A stretch of 64,000 bases of DNA from positions 1-64,000 of the forward strand of contig CAZGOY010000014.1 of NCBI GenBank assembly GCA_964527565.1. The letters run 5' to 3'. The notes below the pieces were generated by a model that was not told the origin of the DNA, did not search any database, and saw nothing but the letters and a program-made list of their open reading frames with translations. Below are positions 35,358-44,143 of this stretch, one piece after another (within the stretch, counting starts at the first letter, position 1; every line of letters begins with the position of its first letter). The stretch comes from JAGXQV01 sp964527565. Its GTDB lineage: Bacteria; Pseudomonadota; Gammaproteobacteria; Burkholderiales; Sulfuricellaceae. The translations under genes and the position numbers were made by a program.

Positions 35358-36734
35358 TTAAAGTGTCTTGGCTTTTTCCACAGCCTCGTCAATGGAGCCC
35401 ACCATGTAGAACGCCTGTTCCGGCAAGTGGTCATATTCACCGTTGACGATCCCCTTAAAGCCGGCGATAGTGTCCTTGAGGGAAACATATTTACCGGGCG
35501 ATCCGGTAAACACTTCCGCCACGAAGAAGGGTTGCGACAGAAAGCGCTGGATCTTGCGCGCCCGCGCTACCACCAGTTTGTCTTCAGGAGACAGCTCGTC
35601 CATGCCGAGAATAGCGATAATGTCGCGCAATTCCTTGTAACGTTGCAGGGTGTTCTGCACGGCTCTGGCAGTATTATAGTGATCCTCGCCAACCACCAGT
35701 GGGTCGAGCTGGCGCGAGGTGGAGTCGAGCGGATCAACGGCGGGATAGATACCCAATTCCGCGACTTGACGCGACAGCACCACCGTTGCGTCCAAGTGCG
35801 CAAACGTTGTGGCGGGGGAGGGGTCGGTCAAGTCATCCGCCGGTACGTAAACAGCTTGGATCGAGGTAATAGAACCTTTCTTGGTGGAGGTGATGCGTTC
35901 CTGCAGACGGCCCATTTCCTCAGCCAGCGTCGGCTGATAGCCCACGGCGGAAGGCATGCGTCCCAGCAAGGCTGACACCTCGGTACCGGCCAGGGTGTAG
36001 CGATAGATATTATCGACGAACAGCAGCACATCCCGTCCTTCGTCGCGGAAGTATTCCGCCATGGTCAGACCCGTCAGTGCCACGCGCAGTCGGTTGCCCG
36101 GTGGCTCATTCATCTGACCATATACCAGGGAAACCTTGTCCAGCACGCCGCCTTCCTTCATTTCATGGTAGAAGTCGTTACCTTCGCGAGTGCGTTCACC
36201 TACGCCAGCGAACACCGAGTAACCGCTGTGCTCGATGGCGATGTTGCGGATCAATTCCATCATGTTGACGGTTTTGCCCACACCTGCACCACCGAAAAGG
36301 CCGACCTTGCCGCCCTTGGCGAACGGACACATCAGATCGATCACCTTGATGCCGGTCTCCAGCAACTCGTTGGAGGCAGCTAGTTCATCAAATGCGGGCG
36401 CCTTACGGTGGATACCCCAGCTATGTTCGTTGCCAATGGGGCCTTTTTCGTCCACCGGGTTACCGAGCACATCCATGATGCGCCCGAGGGTCTTGATGCC
36501 TACCGGAACCTGGATGGCCGCACCCGTGCCGGCAACCAGCATGCCGCGACGTAATCCGTCGGTAGAACCCATCGCAATGGTGCGCACCACACCGTCACCC
36601 AGCTGCTGCTGGACTTCCAACGTCAAGTCGGGATCGGTCATTTTCAGCGCGTCATAGACCTTTGGCAGGGATTCGCGCGGAAACTCCACATCAACCACCG
36701 CACCGATGATCTGTACGATTTTTCCTTGGTTCAT
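35358..36734 (-). CDS. atpD: ATP synthase subunit beta
   Basis: Catalytic subunit of F1. Walker A GLFGGAGVGKTVNMMELI, Walker B region VLLFVDNIYRYTLAGTEVSALLGRMPSAVGYQPTL and the signature PAVDPLDSTSRQLDP are all present. 458 residues from ATG at 36732-36734; GAGGA stands seven bases before it, whereas a GTG two codons upstream has unsuitable spacing. Lies between atpG and atpC. Confidence 0.98.
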   Translation of the reverse strand: MNQGKIVQIIGAVVDVEFPRESLPKVYDALKMTDPDLTLEVQQQLGDGVVRTIAMGSTDGLRRGMLVAGTGAAIQVPVGIKTLGRIMDVLGNPVDEKGPIGNEHSWGIHRKAPAFDELAASNELLETGIKVIDLMCPFAKGGKVGLFGGAGVGKTVNMMELIRNIAIEHSGYSVFAGVGERTREGNDFYHEMKEGGVLDKVSLVYGQMNEPPGNRLRVALTGLTMAEYFRDEGRDVLLFVDNIYRYTLAGTEVSALLGRMPSAVGYQPTLAEEMGRLQERITSTKKGSITSIQAVYVPADDLTDPSPATTFAHLDATVVLSRQVAELGIYPAVDPLDSTSRQLDPLVVGEDHYNTARAVQNTLQRYKELRDIIAILGMDELSPEDKLVVARARKIQRFLSQPFFVAEVFTGSPGKYVSLKDTIAGFKGIVNGEYDHLPEQAFYMVGSIDEAVEKAKTL

Positions 36735-36761
36735 CGTCACTTCCTCAATAAATACAATTCG

Positions 36762-37625
36762 TTAAACCGCTGCAGCACCTGCGACGATCTCGGAGAGTTC
36801 CTTGGTAATCGCTGCCTGGCGTGTCTTGTTGTAAATCAGTTTCAACTCGTCGATGACGTTGCCAGCATTGTCGGATGCCGCCTTCATCGCCACCATGCGC
36901 GAACTTTGCTCGGATGCCATGTTTTCCGCCACAGCCTGATATATCAGCGTTTCGACATAGCGTACCAGCAGTTCGTCGATCACGTTCTTGGCATCAGGCT
37001 CATAGATGTAGTCCCAGTGACCCTTGGCGCTCCCCAGGCTGTCGCCGCTGATCGGCAACAACTGCTCCATCACCGGTTCCTGCTTCATAGTATTGATAAA
37101 GCGCGTGTAGCAGACGTACAGGGCATCAATATGACCGTCAATGTAGGCATCCAACATCACCTTCACCGGTCCGATAAGTTTTTCAAGATGGGGGGTGTCG
37201 CCCAAGCCCGTTTGGTGCGCCAATACCGTTGCGCCCGCACGCTGCATGAATCCGAAACCCTTGCCCCCCAAAGCACAGACGCTGACCGTGATGCCCGCAG
37301 ATTCCCATTCCCGCATTTTGTGCAGGATCATGCGCAGCACATTGGTGTTCAACCCCCCGCACAGCCCCTTGTCAGAAGTCACTACTACCACCCCGATACG
37401 TTTCGGCTCAGGCCGTGTCACCACGAATGGGTGGCGGTACTCCGGGTGCGCGTGACTTAGGTGCGCCGTAACATTACGGATTTTTTCTGCATAAGGGCGC
37501 GCCGCACGCATCCGTTCCTGCGCCTTGCGCATCTTGGATGCAGCCACCATTTCCATGGCGCGGGTGATTTTCTGGGTATTCTGGACGCTCTTGATCTTCG
37601 TCCGAATTTCCTTACCGCCTGCCAT
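36762..37625 (-). CDS. atpG: ATP synthase subunit gamma
   Basis: Rotor subunit, 287 residues. N-terminal helix KEIRTKIKSVQNTQKITRAMEMVAASKMRKAQ and C-terminal MVAMKAASDNAGNVIDELKLIYNKTRQAAITKELSEIVAGAAAV are conserved; SDKGLCGGLNTNVLR marks the central fold. Confidence 0.98.
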   Translation of the reverse strand: MAGGKEIRTKIKSVQNTQKITRAMEMVAASKMRKAQERMRAARPYAEKIRNVTAHLSHAHPEYRHPFVVTRPEPKRIGVVVVTSDKGLCGGLNTNVLRMILHKMREWESAGITVSVCALGGKGFGFMQRAGATVLAHQTGLGDTPHLEKLIGPVKVMLDAYIDGHIDALYVCYTRFINTMKQEPVMEQLLPISGDSLGSAKGHWDYIYEPDAKNVIDELLVRYVETLIYQAVAENMASEQSSRMVAMKAASDNAGNVIDELKLIYNKTRQAAITKELSEIVAGAAAV

Positions 37626-37655
37626 AACTATTCAACTCCCGTGTTTTGCGCGGCA

Positions 37656-39197
37656 TCAATAGACAGAATTCGACTTGAATTCCTCGATGGCGGCAGCCAG
37701 GACCTTTTCATCCTCAGCGTCCAGCTCGTTGGTTTCCTCAATTCTGTCGAGGATAGCGCGATGTTTACTCCTGATGAAGGCCTGCATGGCGGACTCGAAC
37801 GACAGCGCCTTTTTGACATCTACACCATCCAGATAGCCCTTATTGACGGCAAACAGGGTCAGCGCCATTTCACCTACGGTCATGGTCGAATACTGTTGCT
37901 GTTTCATCAACTCCGTCACCATCTTGCCGCGCTCCAGTTGCTTGCGTGTGGTTTCGTCCAGGTCAGAGGCAAATTGGGCGAATGCCGCCAACTCACGGTA
38001 TTGAGCCAGCGCCAAACGAATGCCGCCACCCAACTTTTTGATGATTTTTGTTTGTGCCGCCCCACCAACTCGGGAAACAGACAGGCCGGCGTTGATTGCG
38101 GGACGGATGCCGGCATTGAAAAGATCGGTTTCCAGAAATATCTGGCCGTCGGTAATCGAAATCACATTAGTCGGCACGAATGCGGAGACGTCGCCGGCCT
38201 GGGTTTCGATAATCGGCAGTGCGGTCAGAGAGCCTGTTTGCCCTTTGACGGCGCCGTTGGTGCGTCTTTCCACTTCGTGCGCGCTAATGCGCGAGGCACG
38301 CTCCAGCAAGCGGGAATGGAGATAGAAAACGTCGCCGGGGTAGGCTTCGCGACCCGGCGGTCGGCGCAGCAACAGGGAAATCTGGCGGTAGGCCCATGCT
38401 TGCTTGGTCAGGTCGTCATAGATAATCAACGCATCTTGGCCGCGGTCACGAAAATATTCACCCATGGTGCAGCCGGAGTAGGGCGCGATGTACTGCATGG
38501 CTGCGGAGTCGGATGAGGTGGCAGCGACTACGATGGTGTGCCCCATCGCGCCATGCTCTTCGAGCTTGCGCACGACGTTGGCGATGGACGAAGCCTTCTG
38601 GCCGATTGCCACGTAAATGCAGACGACACCGGTTCCTTTCTGATTGATAATGGCGTCAATGGCCACTGCGGTTTTACCCGTCTGGCGGTCACCGATAATC
38701 AGTTCGCGCTGCCCACGGCCAATTGGCACCATTGAGTCAATGGCTTTTAGTCCGGTTTGCACCGGCTGGGAAACTGATTGACGTGCGATTACACCGGGGG
38801 CAATTTTCTCAATAGGGGAGCTTTCTGTCGCGTTTACCGGCCCCTTGCCGTCAATGGGCTGCCCCAACGCGTTGACGACGCGACCGATCAGCGCCTCGCC
38901 GACCGGCACTTCAAGTATCTTGCCAGTGCATTTTACGGTGTCGCCTTCGGTGATATGCTCGTATTCGCCCAGCACCACCGCGCCGACCGAGTCACGCTCC
39001 AGATTAAGTGCCAGTCCAAAGGTATTACCGGGAAACTCCAGCATTTCGCCTTGCATGACATCGGACAAACCATGTACGCGCACGATGCCATCGGTCACAG
39101 TGACAACCGATCCCTGCGTTCGCGCTTCCGTGGCGGTTGTGAGGTTCTCGATCTTGCTTTTAATCAGATCGCTGATTTCTGAGGGGTTCAACTGCAT
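37656..39197 (-). CDS. atpA: ATP synthase subunit alpha
   Basis: Regulatory nucleotide-binding subunit of F1, 513 residues. P-loop GDRQTGKTAVAIDAI, LIIYDDLTKQAWAYRQISLLLRRPPGREAYPGDVFYLHSRLLERA and PAINAGLSVSRVGGAAQ. Family length. Between atpH and atpG. Confidence 0.98.
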   Translation of the reverse strand: MQLNPSEISDLIKSKIENLTTATEARTQGSVVTVTDGIVRVHGLSDVMQGEMLEFPGNTFGLALNLERDSVGAVVLGEYEHITEGDTVKCTGKILEVPVGEALIGRVVNALGQPIDGKGPVNATESSPIEKIAPGVIARQSVSQPVQTGLKAIDSMVPIGRGQRELIIGDRQTGKTAVAIDAIINQKGTGVVCIYVAIGQKASSIANVVRKLEEHGAMGHTIVVAATSSDSAAMQYIAPYSGCTMGEYFRDRGQDALIIYDDLTKQAWAYRQISLLLRRPPGREAYPGDVFYLHSRLLERASRISAHEVERRTNGAVKGQTGSLTALPIIETQAGDVSAFVPTNVISITDGQIFLETDLFNAGIRPAINAGLSVSRVGGAAQTKIIKKLGGGIRLALAQYRELAAFAQFASDLDETTRKQLERGKMVTELMKQQQYSTMTVGEMALTLFAVNKGYLDGVDVKKALSFESAMQAFIRSKHRAILDRIEETNELDAEDEKVLAAAIEEFKSNSVY

Positions 39198-39205
39198 GTT
39201 AACTC

Positions 39206-39742
39206 CTAACGTTTGAGCGCGAACGCCATTTTTTCCAACTGGCCGCGCACGGATGCATCAAATACGGCGTCTCCGACCACTATACGCACGCCGCCGATCA
39301 GTTTGGGGTCTACAGTCACGGTTGGCTGAACCTGACGCTGATATTTAGCGACCAGGCGGCTTACCAGATCTTTGACTTCCGCTTCACTCAAGGGAAAGGC
39401 TGAGGTGATGCAGGCTTCAACCTTGCCGTCATGCACCGCTCTCAATTCCTCGAACAGCTGTGCTATGGGCGGTAACAGGCTAACCCGGTGATTCTCAAGC
39501 AGCAAGCGCACCAAGTTTTTACCCTGCTCGTCGAGATGGCCTTCGCAGATGGAAAGAAACGCTTGTTCCTGTTGTGCCTGTGTCAGTTGCGGGTTACCGA
39601 TAATCTTGCCCATCTGCGGGTCGTCGGCAACGCTTGCGGCAAACTGCAGCATATCTGACCAGCGCTCCAGGGAGTTTCCCTGGCAGGCTAGCGAATACAC
39701 TGCTTCGGCATAGGGTCTGGCAACGGTAATTTCTTCAGCCAT
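39206..39742 (-). CDS. atpH: ATP synthase subunit delta
   Basis: Peripheral-stalk subunit, 178 residues, connects alpha3beta3 to the b subunits. ARPYAEAVYSLACQGNSLERW at the N-terminus and PKLIGGVRIVVGDAVFDASVRGQLEKM at the C-terminus are characteristic. Confidence 0.97.
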   Translation of the reverse strand: MAEEITVARPYAEAVYSLACQGNSLERWSDMLQFAASVADDPQMGKIIGNPQLTQAQQEQAFLSICEGHLDEQGKNLVRLLLENHRVSLLPPIAQLFEELRAVHDGKVEACITSAFPLSEAEVKDLVSRLVAKYQRQVQPTVTVDPKLIGGVRIVVGDAVFDASVRGQLEKMAFALKR

Positions 39743-39748
39743 GATGCG

Positions 39749-40219
39749 TTACAACTCGTTCTTGATGGATGACAGCAACTCGGCATGTGCCTTGGCGTCG
39801 ATTTCGCGGCGCAGGATTTTTTCTGCACCCGCTACCGCCAAGTCGGCGACTTGCTGGCGCAACCCTTCTTTGGCGCGATAAACCTCCTGCTCAATTTCTG
39901 CTTTGGCGCCGGTGAGCATGCGCTCACCCTCTGCTTTGGCGTCGCCTTTGGCTTCTTCTACTATCTCGCTGGCACGCTTTTCAGCCTGGGCGATAATTTC
40001 CGCCGCCTTGTGCTTGGCTTCCGAAAGAACTTCAGCGCCGCGCTTGGCCGCCAACTCGAGCTCGTGCTTGCCGCGCTCGCCTGCGGCCAGACCGTCAGCG
40101 ATGCGCTTGGAGCGTGCCTCCATCATGGAGGTGATTGGCCCCCAGACAAATTTCATCACGAACCAGATGAGTATCCAGAAGGTAATCAGCTGGCCGATTA
40201 TGGTTGCGTTTACGTTCAC
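39749..40219 (-). CDS. atpF: ATP synthase subunit b
   Basis: Peripheral-stalk subunit with one N-terminal membrane helix (IIGQLITFWILIWFVMKFVWGPI) and a long charged coiled coil rich in A, E and K. 156 residues, GTG start. Confidence 0.97.
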   Translation of the reverse strand: MNVNATIIGQLITFWILIWFVMKFVWGPITSMMEARSKRIADGLAAGERGKHELELAAKRGAEVLSEAKHKAAEIIAQAEKRASEIVEEAKGDAKAEGERMLTGAKAEIEQEVYRAKEGLRQQVADLAVAGAEKILRREIDAKAHAELLSSIKNEL

Positions 40220-40261
40220 TTTCTTAACCCTCGCTTGTTGCTATCGGTTCAAACCCACCAA

Positions 40262-40504
40262 TTAATGAACAAACGGGTTGGCAAACACAAACCACATGGA
40301 CAGACCCAGCACGATCATCGGGAACGCTTCCATCAGGCCACCAAAGAAGAACATGTTTTTCATCAATTCCGGTTTCATTTCCGGCTGGCGGGCTATACCT
40401 TCCAGCGTCTTGGCACAGATAAGACCCCAGCCGAGCGCTGAACCCAAACCTGCTGCGGCGAGAATGATGCCTACGGACAACGCGGTCATACCATAAATAT
40501 CCAT
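40262..40504 (-). CDS. atpE: ATP synthase subunit c
   Basis: Proteolipid of the proton-driven ring, 80 residues, two membrane helices joined by the polar loop ARQPE. The ion-binding carboxylate is the glutamate in FFFGGLMEAFPMI. I do not see the Q...ET/S combination expected of sodium-type rings, so proton coupling is likely. Confidence 0.96.
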   Translation of the reverse strand: MDIYGMTALSVGIILAAAGLGSALGWGLICAKTLEGIARQPEMKPELMKNMFFFGGLMEAFPMIVLGLSMWFVFANPFVH

Positions 40505-40547
40505 GATTGCTCCTGTTTACAAGTAGTTGAAAATAATGATTGAAACT

Positions 40548-41336
40548 TTAGTGTTCCTCATGCGCCAGCGACAAATAGACGATGGTCAGAATCATGAAGA
40601 TAAAGGCTTGCAGCGTAATGATGAGGATATGGAATATCGCCCACGGCGCTGATAGCAGAGGCTGCACCCAGAAGGGCAACAGCGCGATCAGCAGGAAAAT
40701 AAGTTCACCCGCATACATGTTGCCGAACAGACGCATCCCAAGCGAGACGGGCTTGGCCAGTTCTTCCACCACTTTCATGATGATGTTCACCGGCATCAAG
40801 TATTTGCCGAACGGGATGTAGAGGAATTCCTTGCCAAAACCGATGACGCCCTTGGACTTGATGCTGAAGTAAACAATCAGGACAAATACCGAAATCGCCA
40901 TGGCGAATGTCGTGTTGAGATCCGTGGTCGGCACAACCTTGGCGTGCAACTCCAGCCCAAGAACTCCGCCAATGAAGGCCAGCAGGTCGACCGGCAACAA
41001 GTCCATGGCGTTCATCAGGAACACCCATGCGAAAATGGTCAACGCGAGTGGTGCTACCAGCTTGCTATGGCCGTGGAAACTTTCCTTGACCTGGTTATCG
41101 ACAAATTCGACCAGCATCTCCATGAAGCTCTGCAAACCGGTCGGCGCATCAACCGCCAGATTGGTCGCCACCTTGCGGCCAAAATAGGCCAGAATCAGTG
41201 CAGTAAGCACACCAAAAAGCATGGTGTCGAGATGCCACGTCCAGAATCCTTCGCCCACCTTCCAGTTGGCCAGATGGTGCTGAATATACATGACCGGGTT
41301 GTCGGAAGGCACCATTGCGCCATGAGAATCGCTCAC
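40548..41336 (-). CDS. atpB: ATP synthase subunit a
   Basis: Membrane stator with the essential arginine in ELAKPVSLGMRLFGNMYAGELIF. 262 residues, GTG start (41334-41336), several membrane helices. Overlaps atpI by four bases. Confidence 0.97.
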   Translation of the reverse strand: MSDSHGAMVPSDNPVMYIQHHLANWKVGEGFWTWHLDTMLFGVLTALILAYFGRKVATNLAVDAPTGLQSFMEMLVEFVDNQVKESFHGHSKLVAPLALTIFAWVFLMNAMDLLPVDLLAFIGGVLGLELHAKVVPTTDLNTTFAMAISVFVLIVYFSIKSKGVIGFGKEFLYIPFGKYLMPVNIIMKVVEELAKPVSLGMRLFGNMYAGELIFLLIALLPFWVQPLLSAPWAIFHILIITLQAFIFMILTIVYLSLAHEEH

Positions 41337-41704
41337 AATAAATCCTTGTAACTTTGTCTGAGACCCCAGCCGTAAGCCAGCTGGGAAATTGCAAATGTGA
41401 TCAACGCCGGCACCGCGTCCAGGTGCAGCACGCCGAAACCCGCGCCAAAAAGCAGCAGAACCAGGATAAAGCGGTTGATTACCCCCGAGACAAGGACACC
41501 CAGCGCACGTGAAGGCGCGGTGAGAGCCGCCTGTTCCGCAGCCTTGACCCTCCTCAACAGCGCCAGCCCGTTAATCGTCCCGACCATCCCGCCATAAAAC
41601 GCGGACTTTCCAGCTTCAAAGCCGCCACCCCAGAAGGTTAGCGCGCCCGCCGCCAGCGCGATGCCAACTTGCAAGGAAACTGTACGGTACGCTACATCTT
41701 CCAT
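41333..41704 (-). CDS. atpI: ATP synthase assembly protein AtpI
   Basis: Small membrane protein (123 residues, four hydrophobic helices) that assists assembly of the c-ring. The start at 41702-41704 is favoured because GGAAG precedes it and because the promoter (41733-41761) lies just upstream; the longer frame to 41761 would begin inside the promoter. First gene of the atp operon. Confidence 0.85.
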   Translation of the reverse strand: MEDVAYRTVSLQVGIALAAGALTFWGGGFEAGKSAFYGGMVGTINGLALLRRVKAAEQAALTAPSRALGVLVSGVINRFILVLLLFGAGFGVLHLDAVPALITFAISQLAYGWGLRQSYKDLL

Positions 41705-41732
41705 ATGTATCGGCTTCCACAGCGAGCGCGCA

Positions 41733-41761
41733 ATTCTAATATGCCCTGACCCATACGTCAA
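41733..41761 (-). promoter_or_regulatory. Sigma70 promoter of the atp operon
   Basis: On the minus strand TTGACG (41756-41761) and TAGAAT (41733-41738) are separated by 17 bases; each hexamer differs by one base from the consensus. The predicted start of transcription is about 20-25 bases before the atpI ATG. This also tells against the longer atpI frame. Confidence 0.8.
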
Positions 41762-41890
41762 TTTATCCGCATTATCAACAAGTTGGTTTTTAGGATTTGT
41801 TTGTCTGAAATCACTCCACCAGCATGCATTATGGTCTTGATATAGAATGATTTTATGTTGCCATTATCGTGAGGCATTAAGTGACAATTA

Positions 41891-42733
41891 TCAGAGAAAC
41901 TTTGCTACGATGCTGTCCAACTGCTCCAGATTTTCGTAGTCAATGATGAGTTTACCCCTCCCTTTATTTCCCGCCTTGAGGGTAACCTTGGCGCCAAGTT
42001 TTTCTGCCAGGTTTTCCTGCAGATGCAGCGCGTCACGGTCTACCGCCTTATTTTCGCGCTCAACGGGCGGAGTGAGTAGACGCTTCACCAGCTGTTCCGC
42101 TTCACGCACCGACATTTGTCTAGCAGAAATTTCCTGGCCAGCCTGAATTTGTGCCGCCCCCGGCAGGGGGAGCAAGGCGCGCGCATGTCCCATTTCCAGC
42201 CGGTTGCGCACCAACAATTCCTGTACGGGGGCCGCCAGATTCAACAGACGCAGCAAATTACTGACCGCACTCCGTGAGCGCCCGACAGCCGTAGCTGCTT
42301 TTTCGTGCGTCATGCCAAACTCATCTACCAAGCGTTGGATTCCAACGGCCTCTTCCAGGGGATTGAGATTTTCACGCTGGATATTTTCGATCAAAGACAT
42401 CGCGAGTGCCGCTTCATCAGGCACATCACGCACCAGCACCGGCACCTCGCTCAGTCCCGCGATGCGCGCGGCCCGCCAACGCCGTTCCCCGGCGATAATT
42501 TCGTAACCCTGCTCTACGCGCCGCACCAATATCGGCTGCATGATACCTTGCGCGCGAACCGATTCCGCCAATTCCGCCAGGGATTCCTGATCCATGTGGG
42601 TGCGCGGCTGGTATTTTCCCGGCTGCAACTCGTCCAGCCGGAGTGTCTGCTGGGAATCTCGGGCTGCCGCCTCTTCGTTACCTGCCAGCAATGCATCCAG
42701 CCCACGCCCCAAGCCTTTCAGCTTCACCATCAT
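41891..42733 (-). CDS. parB: Chromosome partitioning protein ParB
   Basis: DNA-binding CTPase that loads and slides from parS sites. 280 residues: LDELQPGKYQPRTHMDQESL, the CTP/arginine-rich box EIIAGERRWRAARIAG, the helix-turn-helix GMTHEKAATAVGRSRSAVSNLLRLL, and a C-terminal dimer domain. The first ATG overlaps the parA stop. Two perfect parS sites for it occur in the window (46103, 52582). Confidence 0.97.
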   Translation of the reverse strand: MMVKLKGLGRGLDALLAGNEEAAARDSQQTLRLDELQPGKYQPRTHMDQESLAELAESVRAQGIMQPILVRRVEQGYEIIAGERRWRAARIAGLSEVPVLVRDVPDEAALAMSLIENIQRENLNPLEEAVGIQRLVDEFGMTHEKAATAVGRSRSAVSNLLRLLNLAAPVQELLVRNRLEMGHARALLPLPGAAQIQAGQEISARQMSVREAEQLVKRLLTPPVERENKAVDRDALHLQENLAEKLGAKVTLKAGNKGRGKLIIDYENLEQLDSIVAKFL

Positions 42734-43518
42734 TCACCCTTCTCCGCCGCCAGCGGCTGATGTTTTCTGAGAATTTCCCCTGCCAGCGCCAGATAGGCCT
42801 GTGCACCGCGGGAACCCTTGTCGTACTGGAAAATCGGGATGCCGTGGCTGGGCGCCTCCGCCAGTCGCACGTTGCGCGGGATCACGGTGCGATAGACCTT
42901 ATCGCCGAAATGTTGTTGCAACTGTTCAGATACTTGTTGCGCGAGTGTGTTGCGGACGTCGAACATGGTCCTCAGCAAGCCTTCGATTTCCAGACGTGGA
43001 TTCAGTGCGGCGCGAATTTTCCTGATGGTCTGCACCAGGTCGCTTAGCCCCTCAAGTGCGTAGTATTCACATTGCATGGGAATCATCACGGCATGAGCAG
43101 CACACAGGGCATTGACGGTCAACAGGTTCAACGCTGGCGGACAGTCGATCAGAATGTAATCGTATTCATTTTCGATTTCACTTAATGCATTTTTTAGGCG
43201 CCACTCCCGTGCCAGTTCCTGCACCAGTTCCACCTCCGCGCCAGCCAATTCCCGATTGGCGGGTAGCAGGTGGTAATCGCCAGCTGTAGTAGTCAGTATG
43301 CTTTCCTTGAGCGTTTTTTGCTCCAGCAGCAAATGATAAACCGTATGGGCAAGGTGCATCTTGTCGATACCGCTACCCATGGTGGCATTCCCCTGCGGAT
43401 CCATGTCTACCAACAGTACACGCCGCTTGGTGGCTGCCAGGCTAGCCGCCAGGTTTACGCTGGTCGTGGTTTTGCCAACGCCGCCTTTCTGATTGGTTAC
43501 CGCGAGTATTCTTGCCAT
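42730..43518 (-). CDS. parA: Chromosome partitioning ATPase ParA
   Basis: Deviant Walker-type ATPase (KGGVGKTTTSVNLAASLA) that moves ParB-parS complexes. 262 residues; DMDPQGNATMGSG, ILIDCPPALNLLTVNALCAA and PMQCEYYALEGLSDL are family motifs. Between rsmG and parB, same direction. Confidence 0.97.
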   Translation of the reverse strand: MARILAVTNQKGGVGKTTTSVNLAASLAATKRRVLLVDMDPQGNATMGSGIDKMHLAHTVYHLLLEQKTLKESILTTTAGDYHLLPANRELAGAEVELVQELAREWRLKNALSEIENEYDYILIDCPPALNLLTVNALCAAHAVMIPMQCEYYALEGLSDLVQTIRKIRAALNPRLEIEGLLRTMFDVRNTLAQQVSEQLQQHFGDKVYRTVIPRNVRLAEAPSHGIPIFQYDKGSRGAQAYLALAGEILRKHQPLAAEKGE

Positions 43519-43519
43519 G

Positions 43520-44143
43520 TCATGTCACCTTCATTACGACTAAGTGCCGTTGAGCTTCGAGTTGTGGTACCTGCAGTGGAATAACCCGATCAATCTTCAC
43601 ATTAGCCGGTAGTTGCGTGGCCTCCCCGTGTGGGTGCAACCCTTTCATGGCCAGCATGGCGCCATGCGGCGCGCAGAGGTATCCAGCCAGGCGGGCGAAC
43701 AGCGCCAACTCTGAAAACGCCCGCGAAATTACAATCTCGAAGCGGCGCTCCGGTTGCCAGTTTTCCACCCTATCGCACACCACGGAAATATTCGGCAGCT
43801 TCAATTCAATCGCAGCCTGCTTGAGAAAAGTCGTTTTCTTGTGGCTGCTATCCAGCAAGACAAAATTTTTCTCCGGTAGCGCGATGGCCAGCGGAATGCC
43901 TGGCACGCCTCCACCACTGCCGACATCCAGAATATTCTCACCCTTGATATAGGGGAGTACTGCCAAGCTGTCGAGTAGATGCTGTGAAAGCATTCTTTCC
44001 GGCTCGCGGATCGCCGTCAGGTTGTAAACCTTGTTCCACTTGCCGAGCAATGCAAGGTAGCCGAGCAGAGTTTCCAGACGCTCAGCGGGCAACTCCAAAT
44101 TTAGCTCTTTCAAACCTGCGAACAGATCATCCGCCAGGCTCAT
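43520..44143 (-). CDS. rsmG: 16S rRNA (guanine527-N7)-methyltransferase RsmG
   Basis: Methylates G527 of 16S rRNA. 207 residues; SAM motif ENILDVGSGGGVPGIPLAIALPEK, and YNLTAIREPERMLSQHLLDSLAVLPYI. Start ATG overlaps the mnmG stop by four bases, ends two bases before parA. Confidence 0.97.
   Translation of the reverse strand: MSLADDLFAGLKELNLELPAERLETLLGYLALLGKWNKVYNLTAIREPERMLSQHLLDSLAVLPYIKGENILDVGSGGGVPGIPLAIALPEKNFVLLDSSHKKTTFLKQAAIELKLPNISVVCDRVENWQPERRFEIVISRAFSELALFARLAGYLCAPHGAMLAMKGLHPHGEATQLPANVKIDRVIPLQVPQLEAQRHLVVMKVT

Noticed and set aside
41705..41761. Longer start for AtpI
   Set aside because: Would place the start codon inside the -10/-35 region of the atp promoter.
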